DNA of 7,787 bases, from the NCBI GenBank assembly GCA_937871605.1, contig CALMRM010000291.1, positions 1 through 7,787 on the forward strand, in the 5' to 3' direction. The DNA comes from an uncultured Terriglobus sp. GTDB lineage: Bacteria; Acidobacteriota; Terriglobia; Terriglobales; Acidobacteriaceae. The notes under the pieces were generated by a model. The model worked only from the letters and a program-made list of their open reading frames with translations, had not been told where the DNA came from and searched no databases. This document shows, one piece after another, positions 1-6,409 of this stretch (position 1 is the first letter of the stretch; the number at the start of each line of letters is the position of its first letter). Both the position numbers and the translations under genes were made by a program.

Positions 1-28
1 CGGATGGCGGGCTGACGGGCTGAACCCA
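1..28 (-). CDS. Possible 5' end of a divergent gene (partial)
   Basis: An ATG on the minus strand at 28-26 opens a frame that runs off the left edge after nine codons (MGSARQPAI). A GAGG sits only about 2 nt upstream, which is close for a Shine-Dalgarno site. The only contextual support is that TesA-type esterases are often divergent from an ABC-transporter ATPase gene (ybbA-tesA in E. coli). Nine residues cannot identify a family, so this is a weak call. Confidence 0.2.
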
Positions 29-140
29 TGCCCTCACGAGCGTTGTTCAGAGAAATGGCGCTCTTCTCGCAGGGGCAAAACACACGATAGAAACGAAAGG
101 CCGCGCGTCAGACAGCTACGACGCGCGCTTGGTAAACACC

Positions 141-878
141 ATGATGATACCGCGCACCCATACCCGTCTCGCAGCCCCCGCGCTGCTGCTGGCCGCCGCC
201 GCACTCACAGGCTGCCACCCCCCTATCGAGTACACCAATCTTGGAGGCATGAGGCCGGAGATGGCAGAGGAAGCAGTACCCGCCAACAACACGCGTGCAG
301 CTGAGCGCACCGCGCCCGAAACGGACTTGCGGCCTATCATCGCCTGCTTTGGCGACAGCCTCACCGCGGGCTACGGCGTGGACGTGGACAGCAGCTATCC
401 CGCCGACCTGCAGCGCGACCTGGACCGCGCCGGCTACCACTACCGCGTGGTCAACCTCGGCATCAGCGGCGAAACCACCAAGGACGGCCTCGCCCGCATC
501 GACCGCGTCCTAGCACTCAAACCCGCGGTCGTAGTCGTCGAGTTCGGCGGCAACGACGGCCTGCGCGGCGTTCCCATCGCCAGCAGCCGCGCCAACCTCG
601 ACAGCATCCTGCAAAAGCTGAAGGCGAGCGGCACAAGGATCGCGCTCGCAGGCATTACCCTGCCGCCGCAGTACAGCCACCCCTACATCCAGGCTTTCAA
701 TCAGACCTACGTGCTGCTGGCCAACAAATACGCCGTTCCGCTGCTGCCCTTCATGCTGCAGGACGTCTGGGGCACCCCGGGCAGCATCCAGCCAGACGGT
801 GTCCACCCCACCGCCCAGGGCTGCACCCAGGTGGCGCAAAACGTGATGGGACTGATCAAGCCATTGCTGAAGAAGTGA
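141..878 (+). CDS. GDSL/SGNH-family esterase, TesA/arylesterase-like, predicted lipoprotein
   Basis: This is a serine esterase of the SGNH superfamily, expected to hydrolyse acyl or aryl esters at the cell envelope. All catalytic blocks are present. Counting from the upstream TTG at 129, the nucleophile Ser77 lies in FGDSLTAGYG, the oxyanion Gly114 in NLGISGETT, Asn142 in GGND, and Asp223/His226 in PDGVHP. The N-terminus has a basic start, a Leu/Ala-rich core and the lipobox LTGC (Cys29 in that numbering), followed by a roughly 35-residue linker before the catalytic domain. It is therefore probably lipid-anchored, whereas E. coli TesA is a soluble periplasmic protein. I chose ATG 141 because it gives a compact signal peptide; TTG 129 and ATG 144 are also in frame and no start has a good ribosome binding site. 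Family assignment is secure; substrate is unknown. Confidence 0.9.
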   Translation: MMIPRTHTRLAAPALLLAAAALTGCHPPIEYTNLGGMRPEMAEEAVPANNTRAAERTAPETDLRPIIACFGDSLTAGYGVDVDSSYPADLQRDLDRAGYHYRVVNLGISGETTKDGLARIDRVLALKPAVVVVEFGGNDGLRGVPIASSRANLDSILQKLKASGTRIALAGITLPPQYSHPYIQAFNQTYVLLANKYAVPLLPFMLQDVWGTPGSIQPDGVHPTAQGCTQVAQNVMGLIKPLLKK

Positions 879-939
879 CCGCAACAGGAATGTGGAGCAC
901 GGGCACCGATCTTGCTACTGCGGCACAATCACTTGCGCT

Positions 940-961
940 AAGCCGCCTCGTGAAGGCTTTT
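940..961 (+). terminator. Weak candidate intrinsic terminator after the esterase gene
   Basis: AAGCC (940-944) can pair with GGCTT (955-959) around a 10-nt loop, and the second arm runs into a TTTT stretch (958-961). The stem is short, so this is only a candidate. The rest of the 229-bp gap before the LysR gene (879-1107) holds no gene I recognise and no clear promoter. Confidence 0.25.
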
Positions 962-1107
962 CCTGATGCTCAGCCGCAGAACTCTGGGTTGAATGACGGT
1001 GCGCTCGTCAGAAGTGAGAACCAGAGCCGTAGCTCGTACAGGAACGGGAACGAAGGGGAAAGCGGTCTATCGTAGGAGATGCGGCCAGGATCAGACGGGG
1101 CGACTAA

Positions 1108-2052
1108 GTGACACTAGAGAACTTTCGCCTGATCGTCTTTCGCGCAGTAGCCAGACACTCGAGTTTTAGTAAAGCGGCGCAGGAGTTGCTGCTGACACAG
1201 CCCGCCGTTACCCAGCAGATCAAGGCGCTCGAAGAGCAGTTTGGCCGACCTCTCTTCCACCGTGGAGGCGGACGCATCTCCCTCTCACCCGGAGGTGCTG
1301 CACTTCTGCCGTTTGCAGAAAAGATTAAGCTGCTTAGCGATGATGCGACTGCTGCGGTTGCGAAGGCCTACGGCCACGAGGCGGGCGAACTCAGTATAGG
1401 CGCTTCCCAGACCATCGCCCAGTACCTGCTGCCTAGCTTTATCGCCGCTTTTCTGCAAAGAAACCCGCAGGTGCGTGTGACTGCTCGAAGCGGCAATACG
1501 GACGAGATGCTCTCTGCCCTGATCTCCGGTGAAGTTCAGCTCGCCTTGCTCGAAGGCCCGGAGCAACGCTCTGACGTCCACATCGAGCCCTTCATGGAGG
1601 ACCACATGGTGCTTGTCGTTCCAGCAAGCCACGAGTGGGCCGGGCGGAAGATCAGCCTCAGCGATCTCGGGTCACAGCCCCTGCTTACCCGTGAGTTCGG
1701 CTCCGGTTCCCGACGCATTGTGGAGCAGGCATTCGTTCACGCGGGGCTTACGGCGAAGGAGCTTCACGTCTTCATGGAGTTCGACTCCACAGAGGGCCTG
1801 CTCAACGCAGTCGAAGCTGGTCTCGGTGTCACCTTCGTCTCTCGTTGGGCTGTGCGCAACCAGCTCGCTATCGGAACGTTGAAGCTGGCCCGCGTCGACG
1901 GTCTAAGGCTCTCGCGCCGCTTCTCGCTCGCTTACCCGGCCGGGCCCGAGCCGGTGGGCACTGCTGGTGCCTTTCGGACCCTTCTTCTCAGCCATGCTGC
2001 AAGCCTCGCCCCTCGCCGGTCTGCCCGGCAATCTTCCGCCACGGCTGGGTAG
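1108..2052 (+). CDS. LysR-type transcriptional regulator (CysB/YeiE-like)
   Basis: This is a 314-residue DNA-binding regulator of normal LysR length. The N-terminal winged helix-turn-helix (about residues 1-60) shows the family signature: SFSKAAQELLLTQPAVTQQIKALEEQFG followed in sequence by PLFHR (shown here in split form: SFSKAAQELLLTQ, then PAVTQQIKALE). A type 2 periplasmic-binding-like effector domain covers about 88-300 and begins ELSIGASQTIAQYLLP. The start is GTG: a TAA lies directly in front of it in the same frame (1105-1107), and the protein then begins exactly where LysR proteins normally do. A GGGG at 1097-1100 could serve as a weak ribosome binding site. The next gene, 94 bp downstream on the same strand, is a YeiH-type transporter. 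In E. coli the LysR protein YeiE is encoded beside yeiH, so I infer that this protein controls the transporter. The effector is unknown; a sulfur oxyanion is plausible from the YeiE/CysB relation. Confidence 0.93.
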   Translation: MTLENFRLIVFRAVARHSSFSKAAQELLLTQPAVTQQIKALEEQFGRPLFHRGGGRISLSPGGAALLPFAEKIKLLSDDATAAVAKAYGHEAGELSIGASQTIAQYLLPSFIAAFLQRNPQVRVTARSGNTDEMLSALISGEVQLALLEGPEQRSDVHIEPFMEDHMVLVVPASHEWAGRKISLSDLGSQPLLTREFGSGSRRIVEQAFVHAGLTAKELHVFMEFDSTEGLLNAVEAGLGVTFVSRWAVRNQLAIGTLKLARVDGLRLSRRFSLAYPAGPEPVGTAGAFRTLLLSHAASLAPRRSARQSSATAG

Positions 2053-2087
2053 CGGCCTCGTTGCCATCTGGAGAACGAATGGGCCAT

Positions 2088-2098
2088 TAGAACTTCTA
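2088..2098. promoter_or_regulatory. Small palindrome in the LysR-transporter gap, possible operator
   Basis: TAGAACTTCTA is a perfect inverted repeat of two 5-bp arms around a single C, inside the 94-bp gap between the regulator and the transporter. It lies downstream of a TTGCCA (2061-2066) that could be a poor -35 element, with CATTAG (2085-2090) as a poor -10. It does not fit the classical LysR T-N11-A box, so binding by the neighbouring regulator is only a guess. Confidence 0.22.
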
Positions 2099-2135
2099 CT
2101 TGGACGCCGCGTCTGCACGGGTCGATCGTTGGTTC

Positions 2136-2141
2136 AGAGGA
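2136..2141 (+). promoter_or_regulatory. Shine-Dalgarno site that fixes the transporter start
   Basis: AGAGGA lies 5 nt before ATG 2147. The reading frame is open back to 1967, inside the LysR gene, but the 60 upstream codons lack transporter character. This site and the usual family length therefore favour ATG 2147. Confidence 0.7.
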
Positions 2142-2146
2142 ACGAC

Positions 2147-3247
2147 ATGACCGAGACCATGACGCAAGGGCTGACGACCGTAGCCGCCGGGCAGAGGCAC
2201 TTCATCACAGAAACTGCCGAAGAAATCTATTCGGCCCCCGCGTTCACTTCAGCGCACCTCGGACAGACAGGTCTGGGAACGCCGCGCAGATCGTTCGACG
2301 CGCGGACCATCTTCTTCCTCGGCCTTCTGCTGGCCGGCAGCGGCCTTGTCTCCCCACCGGTATCGCTCGTCGGTGGCATCGCCTTCGGCTTCACCGCTGT
2401 CCATCCCTATCGCAAGGAAGCAAGCTCACTCGCCAAGCTTCTCCTCCAGATTTCGGTCGTTTTTCTCGGCTTTGGCATGAACCTGCACCAGGTGATCCAT
2501 GCTGGAAAATCAGGCTTCCTCTACACGGCGGTAAGCATCTGCTCCGCCATCGTTCTTGGTCTGCTGCTCGGCAGACTCTTTCGGGTTGGGGGCAAAGCCA
2601 GCTATCTCATCACGCTCGGTACCGCCATCTGCGGCGGATCTGCCATTGCCGCTCTCGCCCCCATCACGGACGCAAGCGAAGAAGAGATCTCGGTCTCGAT
2701 GGGCACCGTGTTTCTTTTAAATTCGGTTGCTCTGCTGCTCTTTCCCGTCGTCGGCTGGTGGATGCACCTCAGCCAGAACCAGTTCGGCCTGTGGGCAGCC
2801 CTCGCCATCCACGACACCTCTTCAGTCGTCGGAGCTGCCGCGAAATACGGCCCTCAAGCACTTGCCATCGGCACCACCGTCAAACTCGCCCGAGCCCTGT
2901 GGATCGTCCCCGTCTCTCTCGTCACCGCGACCCTCATGGGTTCCGCTGTCCGCCATGAAAAACGCGCGGGGAGCCAAGGAAAGGTCAAGGTTCCCTGGTT
3001 TATCTTTATGTTTCTCGGTGCTTCCGTCCTCAGCACATATCTGCCGCGCTTCAGTGGCACCTATCTTGACCTCAACCATCTCGGCAAAGCAGGTCTCACC
3101 GCAACACTGTTCCTCATTGGAACCTCGCTTTCAAAGAAGACCCTGCAGGCCGTTGGCATCAGACCCTTCCTTCAGGGCGTTGCTCTGTGGATCTTTGTGG
3201 GGACAGCGTCGCTTCTCGCAATTACTACAGGACTGATTGCAATCTGA
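2147..3247 (+). CDS. YeiH/UPF0324-family inner-membrane protein (putative sulfate exporter family)
   Basis: This 366-residue polytopic membrane protein belongs to the UPF0324/YeiH family (conserved hypothetical protein 698), annotated by convention as putative sulfate exporters. Family hallmarks visible here are GGIAFGFTAVHPYR (about 76-89), FLGFGMNL (106-113), GTAICGGSAIAALAP (158-172), and IHDTSSVVGAAAKYG (221-235). Hydrophobic segments lie at about 54-84, 95-112, 122-143, 152-172, 184-205, 216-234, 236-264, 282-300, 311-328 and 338-365, giving roughly ten membrane spans. The first 50 residues are hydrophilic and probably cytoplasmic. Length matches E. coli YeiH (about 350 residues). It follows a LysR regulator on the same strand; such regulators are more often divergent from their targets. 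The family is clear, but transport of sulfate, sulfite or another anion is not demonstrated by sequence. Confidence 0.92.
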   Translation: MTETMTQGLTTVAAGQRHFITETAEEIYSAPAFTSAHLGQTGLGTPRRSFDARTIFFLGLLLAGSGLVSPPVSLVGGIAFGFTAVHPYRKEASSLAKLLLQISVVFLGFGMNLHQVIHAGKSGFLYTAVSICSAIVLGLLLGRLFRVGGKASYLITLGTAICGGSAIAALAPITDASEEEISVSMGTVFLLNSVALLLFPVVGWWMHLSQNQFGLWAALAIHDTSSVVGAAAKYGPQALAIGTTVKLARALWIVPVSLVTATLMGSAVRHEKRAGSQGKVKVPWFIFMFLGASVLSTYLPRFSGTYLDLNHLGKAGLTATLFLIGTSLSKKTLQAVGIRPFLQGVALWIFVGTASLLAITTGLIAI

Positions 3248-3400
3248 CTCGTGCCGGAAACATTTGCTGGAACGCTACTGAGAAACGCCGTTTTAGGAGA
3301 AGACCGGCATGGTTTACAAGCTGCCATGCAGGATGACCTGTATTGCTGTACGTACCAGCATTCAACGAGAACACTTGCCGAAGCTTCAGCAGGCACGTGA

Positions 3401-3955
3401 ACCTGGCTGAAGCGTCGCAACGAGCTCATCGCGCGTGCAGGCTTTCGCGGCGACATCGGTGTGCTCAGTGTGGATATCGATGGCAACGACTACTGGGTGT
3501 GGGAAGCGATCGACGCGGTGCAGCCGATCATTTGCGTGTGCGAGTACAACGCCGTCCTGGGTGATCTTTGGCCGCTCTCCGTGCCGTACGACCCAAAGTT
3601 CACACGAACTCTTCCCGAGTACGCGCACCTCTACTTCGGTGCCTCCATAGCGGCCTTGCGATCGCTGGCATAGAAGAAGGGCTACACGTTTCTGGGCACC
3701 ACGCTCGCCGCAAACGACGCCTTTTTCATTCGCAACGACTACGCCGCGAAGGTAGCAGGGGCAATCACGCATCCCGCTGCCATGCCGTCGAAGGCACGTG
3801 AATCCCGCAACCGGGAAGGCCGGCTTTCCTATGCCGGTGGCCTAGAGCGCTTGAGGCTCGTTCAACACCTGCCGTTCATCCATACGGAAACCGGAGAGAC
3901 ACAGACGCTGCCCAGCTCGGCTCCGTCTACAGTCAGTCATGGCTTGACGCGATGA
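3401..3955 (+). pseudogene. Decayed methyltransferase-like gene with in-frame TAG and missing 5' part
   Basis: One frame from 3401 to the TGA at 3953-3955 reads as a coherent protein segment except for a TAG at 3671-3673 and a TGA just before it at 3398-3400. Before the TAG it reads NELIARAGFRGDIGVLSVDI, then DGNDYWVWEAI, CEYNAVLGDLWP, VPYDPKFTRT and LYFGASIAALRSLA. After the TAG it continues KKGYTFLGTTLAANDAFFIR, RESRNREGRLSYAGG and so on. I recognise these blocks from uncharacterised SAM-methyltransferase-like (FkbM-like) proteins often found in glycan or natural-product loci, in which the same blocks follow one another without a break. The intact family has a substantial N-terminal part, and none is visible in any frame between 3248 and 3400. 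That gap holds only a 33-codon ORF (3309-3410) with a fair AGGAG site and no recognisable product. I infer 5' truncation plus a nonsense mutation; sequencing error could explain the TAG but not the missing 5' end. Confidence 0.7.
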
Positions 3956-4015
3956 CGTTTCCTTCCAAGCCGGTGTAGTATCAGCGCGGCAGAGCTTCGG
4001 AGAGTCATTCCACTG

Positions 4016-4045
4016 GATGCCAAACTACTTCCGGGTATTGGCATC
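4016..4045. terminator. Strong hairpin between convergent genes, possible bidirectional transcript end
   Basis: GATGCCAA (4016-4023) is perfectly complementary to TTGGCATC (4038-4045), and TAC/GTA (4026-4028 with 4035-4037) extend the stem across a 2-nt bulge, leaving a 6-nt loop TTCCGG. It lies 25 bp past the stop of the minus-strand LprI-like gene and about 60 bp past the plus-strand pseudogene, just where transcripts converge. Neither side has a T-tract, so it is not a textbook intrinsic terminator and may instead protect 3' ends. Confidence 0.4.
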
Positions 4046-4070
4046 GGTAGTCGTTTGGATATGACTTGCT

Positions 4071-4556
4071 TCAGTGGTCGACCAGGCATGCTCCGCAATC
4101 GTCGTGCAGCAGCGTGTAGTAGATTCGATCGAGCGCACGCATGTGACCCCTGATGAGATCGATACGGGTCTCCTCTTCGCCAGCAAGTTCGGGCCTATCC
4201 GCCATGTCTTCGGATGCTTTGAGTTGACTCATGGAATACAGATCCCAGATCCGCTCAGCATGTCGAAAATGATCCAGCGATTGCGCTCTCAGCAGGCTCC
4301 GCCTAGCCACTATGCTGGAGCGCAGAGCAGACCGGTACGTGGCCAGGTTGTGCTCAGACTGCTTGAGAGACACATCAAGGCATGCGGAGATTTCCTGTTG
4401 AGCAACGCGATCAGGACACAACGGCTGATCAGCGTGAGCCATTTCCTCTGTGAATGCTGTGTGAGCGGCACTACGGAAGGGCGCAAGCGATTGATCTGAC
4501 TTGCTTTGCGCAAAGGCGGATGACGTGAGCCAAAGGGTGAGCAAGAGCATAAGCAT
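4071..4556 (-). CDS. Secreted LprI/DUF1311-like protein
   Basis: The predicted 161-residue exported protein starts MLMLLLTLWLTSSAFAQ, a short hydrophobic signal sequence with a likely cleavage after AFA (about residue 16). The mature part resembles the DUF1311/LprI family: Cys47, then QQEISACLD with Cys59, then SEHNLATYRSALR, and later AERIWDLYSMSQLKASED with the conserved Trp104. The usual YRDAEC block reads YSMSQL, so the family's third Cys is missing there; two cysteines occur instead near the C-terminus in DDCGACL (154, 157). LprI of Mycobacterium inhibits lysozyme, but most DUF1311 proteins have no known role, so no function is assigned. The start is uncertain. ATG 4556 has AGG almost touching it, ATG 4550 has the same AGG at 7 nt, and in-frame starts further upstream (ATG 4655, TTG 4664) would give a long basic leader reaching the end of truB. 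Confidence 0.7.
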   Translation of the reverse strand: MLMLLLTLWLTSSAFAQSKSDQSLAPFRSAAHTAFTEEMAHADQPLCPDRVAQQEISACLDVSLKQSEHNLATYRSALRSSIVARRSLLRAQSLDHFRHAERIWDLYSMSQLKASEDMADRPELAGEEETRIDLIRGHMRALDRIYYTLLHDDCGACLVDH

Positions 4557-4656
4557 ACCTAGGCGGATGCGGATTAAAGGCGTGCGTTGTAAAAGGTCAG
4601 GGTAAGGCTCCAGGTAAGCGTGCCGTCGCGAGATGTGGGCTGCGCAAGGTGCCATG

Positions 4657-5532
4657 CTACGCAAGGTTCACGAGCGGCTGAATCAACGTGCCCGCCACCC
4701 GCTTGCCGATGCCGAGCAGTTGGTGCCCGGTTCCAAAGATACGGACCAGCGGAGCCTGCGAGAACTCCGGCAGGTTGACCGCCATACCGTTGCGCAGCTT
4801 GCCCTGCGCTGCCTCGTCGGCTGTGACGGCCGGCAGCTCTGGCAATACGGTCCGCGGGTGCAGCAACAGGTCAGCCGTGGTGCCTGCGTTGGCTGCAGCT
4901 ATGAGGCAGTCCTTGGTCACGGCTTCGGCAATCCCAAACGGCCCGGCCTGCACACGGCGCAGCGCGCTCAGGTGTGCTCCACAGCCCGACAACTGCCCCA
5001 GCTCGTGCGCCACAGACCGCACATAACCGCCCGCCGACACGTGCATGGTGAAGCTTGCCGTCTCGCCTACCAGGCCCGTCAATTCAAAGTTGTGAATGGT
5101 GATGCTCGCTGGCTTCACGGGCACGTCCTTGCCGGCGCGCGCCAGCTTATAGGCGGGCACACCGCCAATCTTTTTTGCAGAAAAGACGGGCGGCACCTGG
5201 TCGAGCGTGCCGTGAAATCGGGCTGCCAGCTCCCGCAACTCGCCCAGCGAGACCGCCAGCGGCTGCGGCTCACCGGTGGCCTCGCCCTCGGCGTCATAGG
5301 TGTCCGTGGCCCAGCCGAACCGGATGGCACCCTCGTACTGCTTCGCAGCCGCACCAAAGAATTGCGCCAGCCGCGTCCACCTGCCCAGCAGCAGCGGCAG
5401 CACGCCGGTCGCCATTGGATCGAGGGTACCTAGATGGCCAACGGAGCGCTCGCCGGTGGCGCGGCGAACCAGGGATACAACATCGTGTGAGGTGAGACCG
5501 GGGGGCTTATCGAAAACCAGGAGACCATTCAT
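4657..5532 (-). CDS. truB: tRNA pseudouridine(55) synthase TruB
   Basis: TruB isomerises uridine 55 in the T-loop of tRNAs to pseudouridine in the cytoplasm. The 291-residue length fits bacterial TruB. The N-terminus MNGLLVFDKPPGLTSHDVV is typical. The catalytic motif GHLGTLDPMATGVLP places the catalytic Asp at residue 38. Downstream are the family motifs SAKKIGGVPAYKLARAG (about 118-134) and GGYVRSVAHELG (about 168-179), then a shorter C-terminal region (about 235-291) where RNA-binding C-terminal domains normally lie. ATG 5532 is preceded by GAGAAG at a workable distance. In many bacteria truB follows nusA-infB-rbfA; here none of those genes is adjacent. Instead a 249-bp gap separates it from folE, so it probably has its own promoter. 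The downstream LprI-like gene is about 100 bp away and might be cotranscribed. Confidence 0.96.
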   Translation of the reverse strand: MNGLLVFDKPPGLTSHDVVSLVRRATGERSVGHLGTLDPMATGVLPLLLGRWTRLAQFFGAAAKQYEGAIRFGWATDTYDAEGEATGEPQPLAVSLGELRELAARFHGTLDQVPPVFSAKKIGGVPAYKLARAGKDVPVKPASITIHNFELTGLVGETASFTMHVSAGGYVRSVAHELGQLSGCGAHLSALRRVQAGPFGIAEAVTKDCLIAAANAGTTADLLLHPRTVLPELPAVTADEAAQGKLRNGMAVNLPEFSQAPLVRIFGTGHQLLGIGKRVAGTLIQPLVNLA

Positions 5533-5626
5533 CAGCGCTTCTCATTACACCATCCCCAGGGTTTTGGAAGCCGAACTGCTGCTTGTTTTCCCGTTTCAAC
5601 AGGGTTCGATCAAAAGCATGCATAGA

Positions 5627-5655
5627 AGCATGAGAACTGCGCTCTTAGCAGTCAA
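5627..5655 (-). promoter_or_regulatory. Candidate sigma-70-like promoter for truB
   Basis: On the minus strand TTGACT (5655-5650) is a good -35 match and is followed after 17 nt by CATGCT (5632-5627), a poor -10 element. It lies about 95 bp upstream of the truB start, in the gap after folE. Support is by pattern and position only. Confidence 0.28.
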
Positions 5656-5676
5656 AAGTGCGCTCGCAGACGTACA

Positions 5677-5690
5677 AAACAGTACAGTTT
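5677..5690. promoter_or_regulatory. Operator-like palindrome upstream of truB
   Basis: AAACAGTACAGTTT is an inverted repeat (AAAC-N-GTAC-N-GTTT) whose only mismatches are the two A positions flanking the GTAC core. A second GTAC occurs at 5672-5675, ten bases from the central one, about one helical turn. It sits just upstream of the candidate truB -35 element. No specific regulator can be named. The rest of 5533-5781 holds no gene that I can support. Confidence 0.25.
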
Positions 5691-5781
5691 GAGGTTTAGC
5701 TGCTCGCGTTTTGCGCCCTCAGTGACGTCTTTTGTAACTCAAGGAGGCTGTTTTCGTCAGACTTCGCGCAGAACGCTGCCC

Positions 5782-6405
5782 TCACTGCGCGGAAGGCCTG
5801 CGTACGAGCGACAGAAACTCGTTCCGCGTCTGCGCCTGGTCGCGGAAGACTCCCAGCATCGACGAGGTCGTGGTCATGCTGCCCTGCTTCTCCACACCGC
5901 GCATCATCATGCAGAGGTGCTGCGCTTCCAGGATGACGGCAACGCCCTGCGGGTGGATGGCCTCCACAATGGCGTCGGCAATCTGGCGTGTCATGCGCTC
6001 CTGCACCTGCAGCCTGCGGGCAAATACGTCGACCAACCGGGCGGCTTTGCTCAGGCCGATGACCTTACCCTGCGGAATATAGGCTACGTGCGCCTTGCCA
6101 AAAAACGGCAGCATGTGGTGCTCGCACATCGAGTAAAACTCAATGTCGCGGACGATGACCATCTCCTCGTAATCCACGTCGAACAGCGCACCCTGGAGGA
6201 TTTCTTTCGGGCTCTGCGTATAGCCACGAGTCAGGTACTCGAGGGCACGTTCCATGCGTTCAGGCGTCTTCAGCAGGCCGTCGCGCGAAGGGTCCTCGCC
6301 CGCGCGGCGCAGCAGTTCGCGGTAGAGCTCCACAGTAGAGACACCGTCCAGCACGGCGGGAGCTGCGGCAACGGCGGTGTGGTGAGTCAGTCGGCTATCG
6401 TTCAT
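5782..6405 (-). CDS. folE: GTP cyclohydrolase I (FolE)
   Basis: FolE converts GTP to 7,8-dihydroneopterin triphosphate plus formate, the entry step to folate, biopterin and queuosine-type pterins. The 207-residue protein has the normal homodecameric type I sequence: a helical N-terminal part (TPERMERALEYLTRGY, about 47-62), then the zinc and catalytic block SMCEHHMLPFFGKAHVAY with Cys94, His96 and His97, IPQGKVIGLSK (110-120), and AQHLCMMMRGV with His163 and Cys165 as the remaining catalytic and zinc residues. ATG 6405 is the start because it begins just before the family homology and lies 4 bp after the stop of the upstream PTPS-like gene. The frame is open further upstream, but those codons overlap that gene. 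The tight spacing indicates one operon with the two PTPS-like genes, whose substrate is the FolE product. Confidence 0.96.
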   Translation of the reverse strand: MNDSRLTHHTAVAAAPAVLDGVSTVELYRELLRRAGEDPSRDGLLKTPERMERALEYLTRGYTQSPKEILQGALFDVDYEEMVIVRDIEFYSMCEHHMLPFFGKAHVAYIPQGKVIGLSKAARLVDVFARRLQVQERMTRQIADAIVEAIHPQGVAVILEAQHLCMMMRGVEKQGSMTTTSSMLGVFRDQAQTRNEFLSLVRRPSAQ

Positions 6406-6409
6406 CGTT

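Noticed and set aside
875..1075. 66-codon plus-strand ORF starting at the esterase stop codon
   Set aside because: No recognisable motif, low-complexity composition, no ribosome binding site; overlaps the candidate terminator.
1079..1111. Ten-codon mini-ORF whose TGA overlaps the GTG start of the LysR gene
   Set aside because: Its GGAG touches the ATG with no spacer and the peptide has no leader-peptide features; likely chance.
1967..2146. 60-codon N-terminal extension of the YeiH-like protein
   Set aside because: It overlaps the end of the LysR gene, lacks family character, and a proper AGAGGA site precedes ATG 2147.
3309..3410. 33-codon ORF with a fair AGGAG site before the pseudogene
   Set aside because: No recognisable product and in a different frame from the pseudogene; could be a scrambled remnant of its 5' end but cannot be supported.
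4633..5433. Long plus-strand ORF opposite truB
   Set aside because: Antisense shadow of a clear TruB gene; it encodes no known motif.
5600..5613. GGTTCGATC resembling a tRNA T-loop
   Set aside because: The flanking bases cannot form the T-arm stem and no acceptor or anticodon arms are present.
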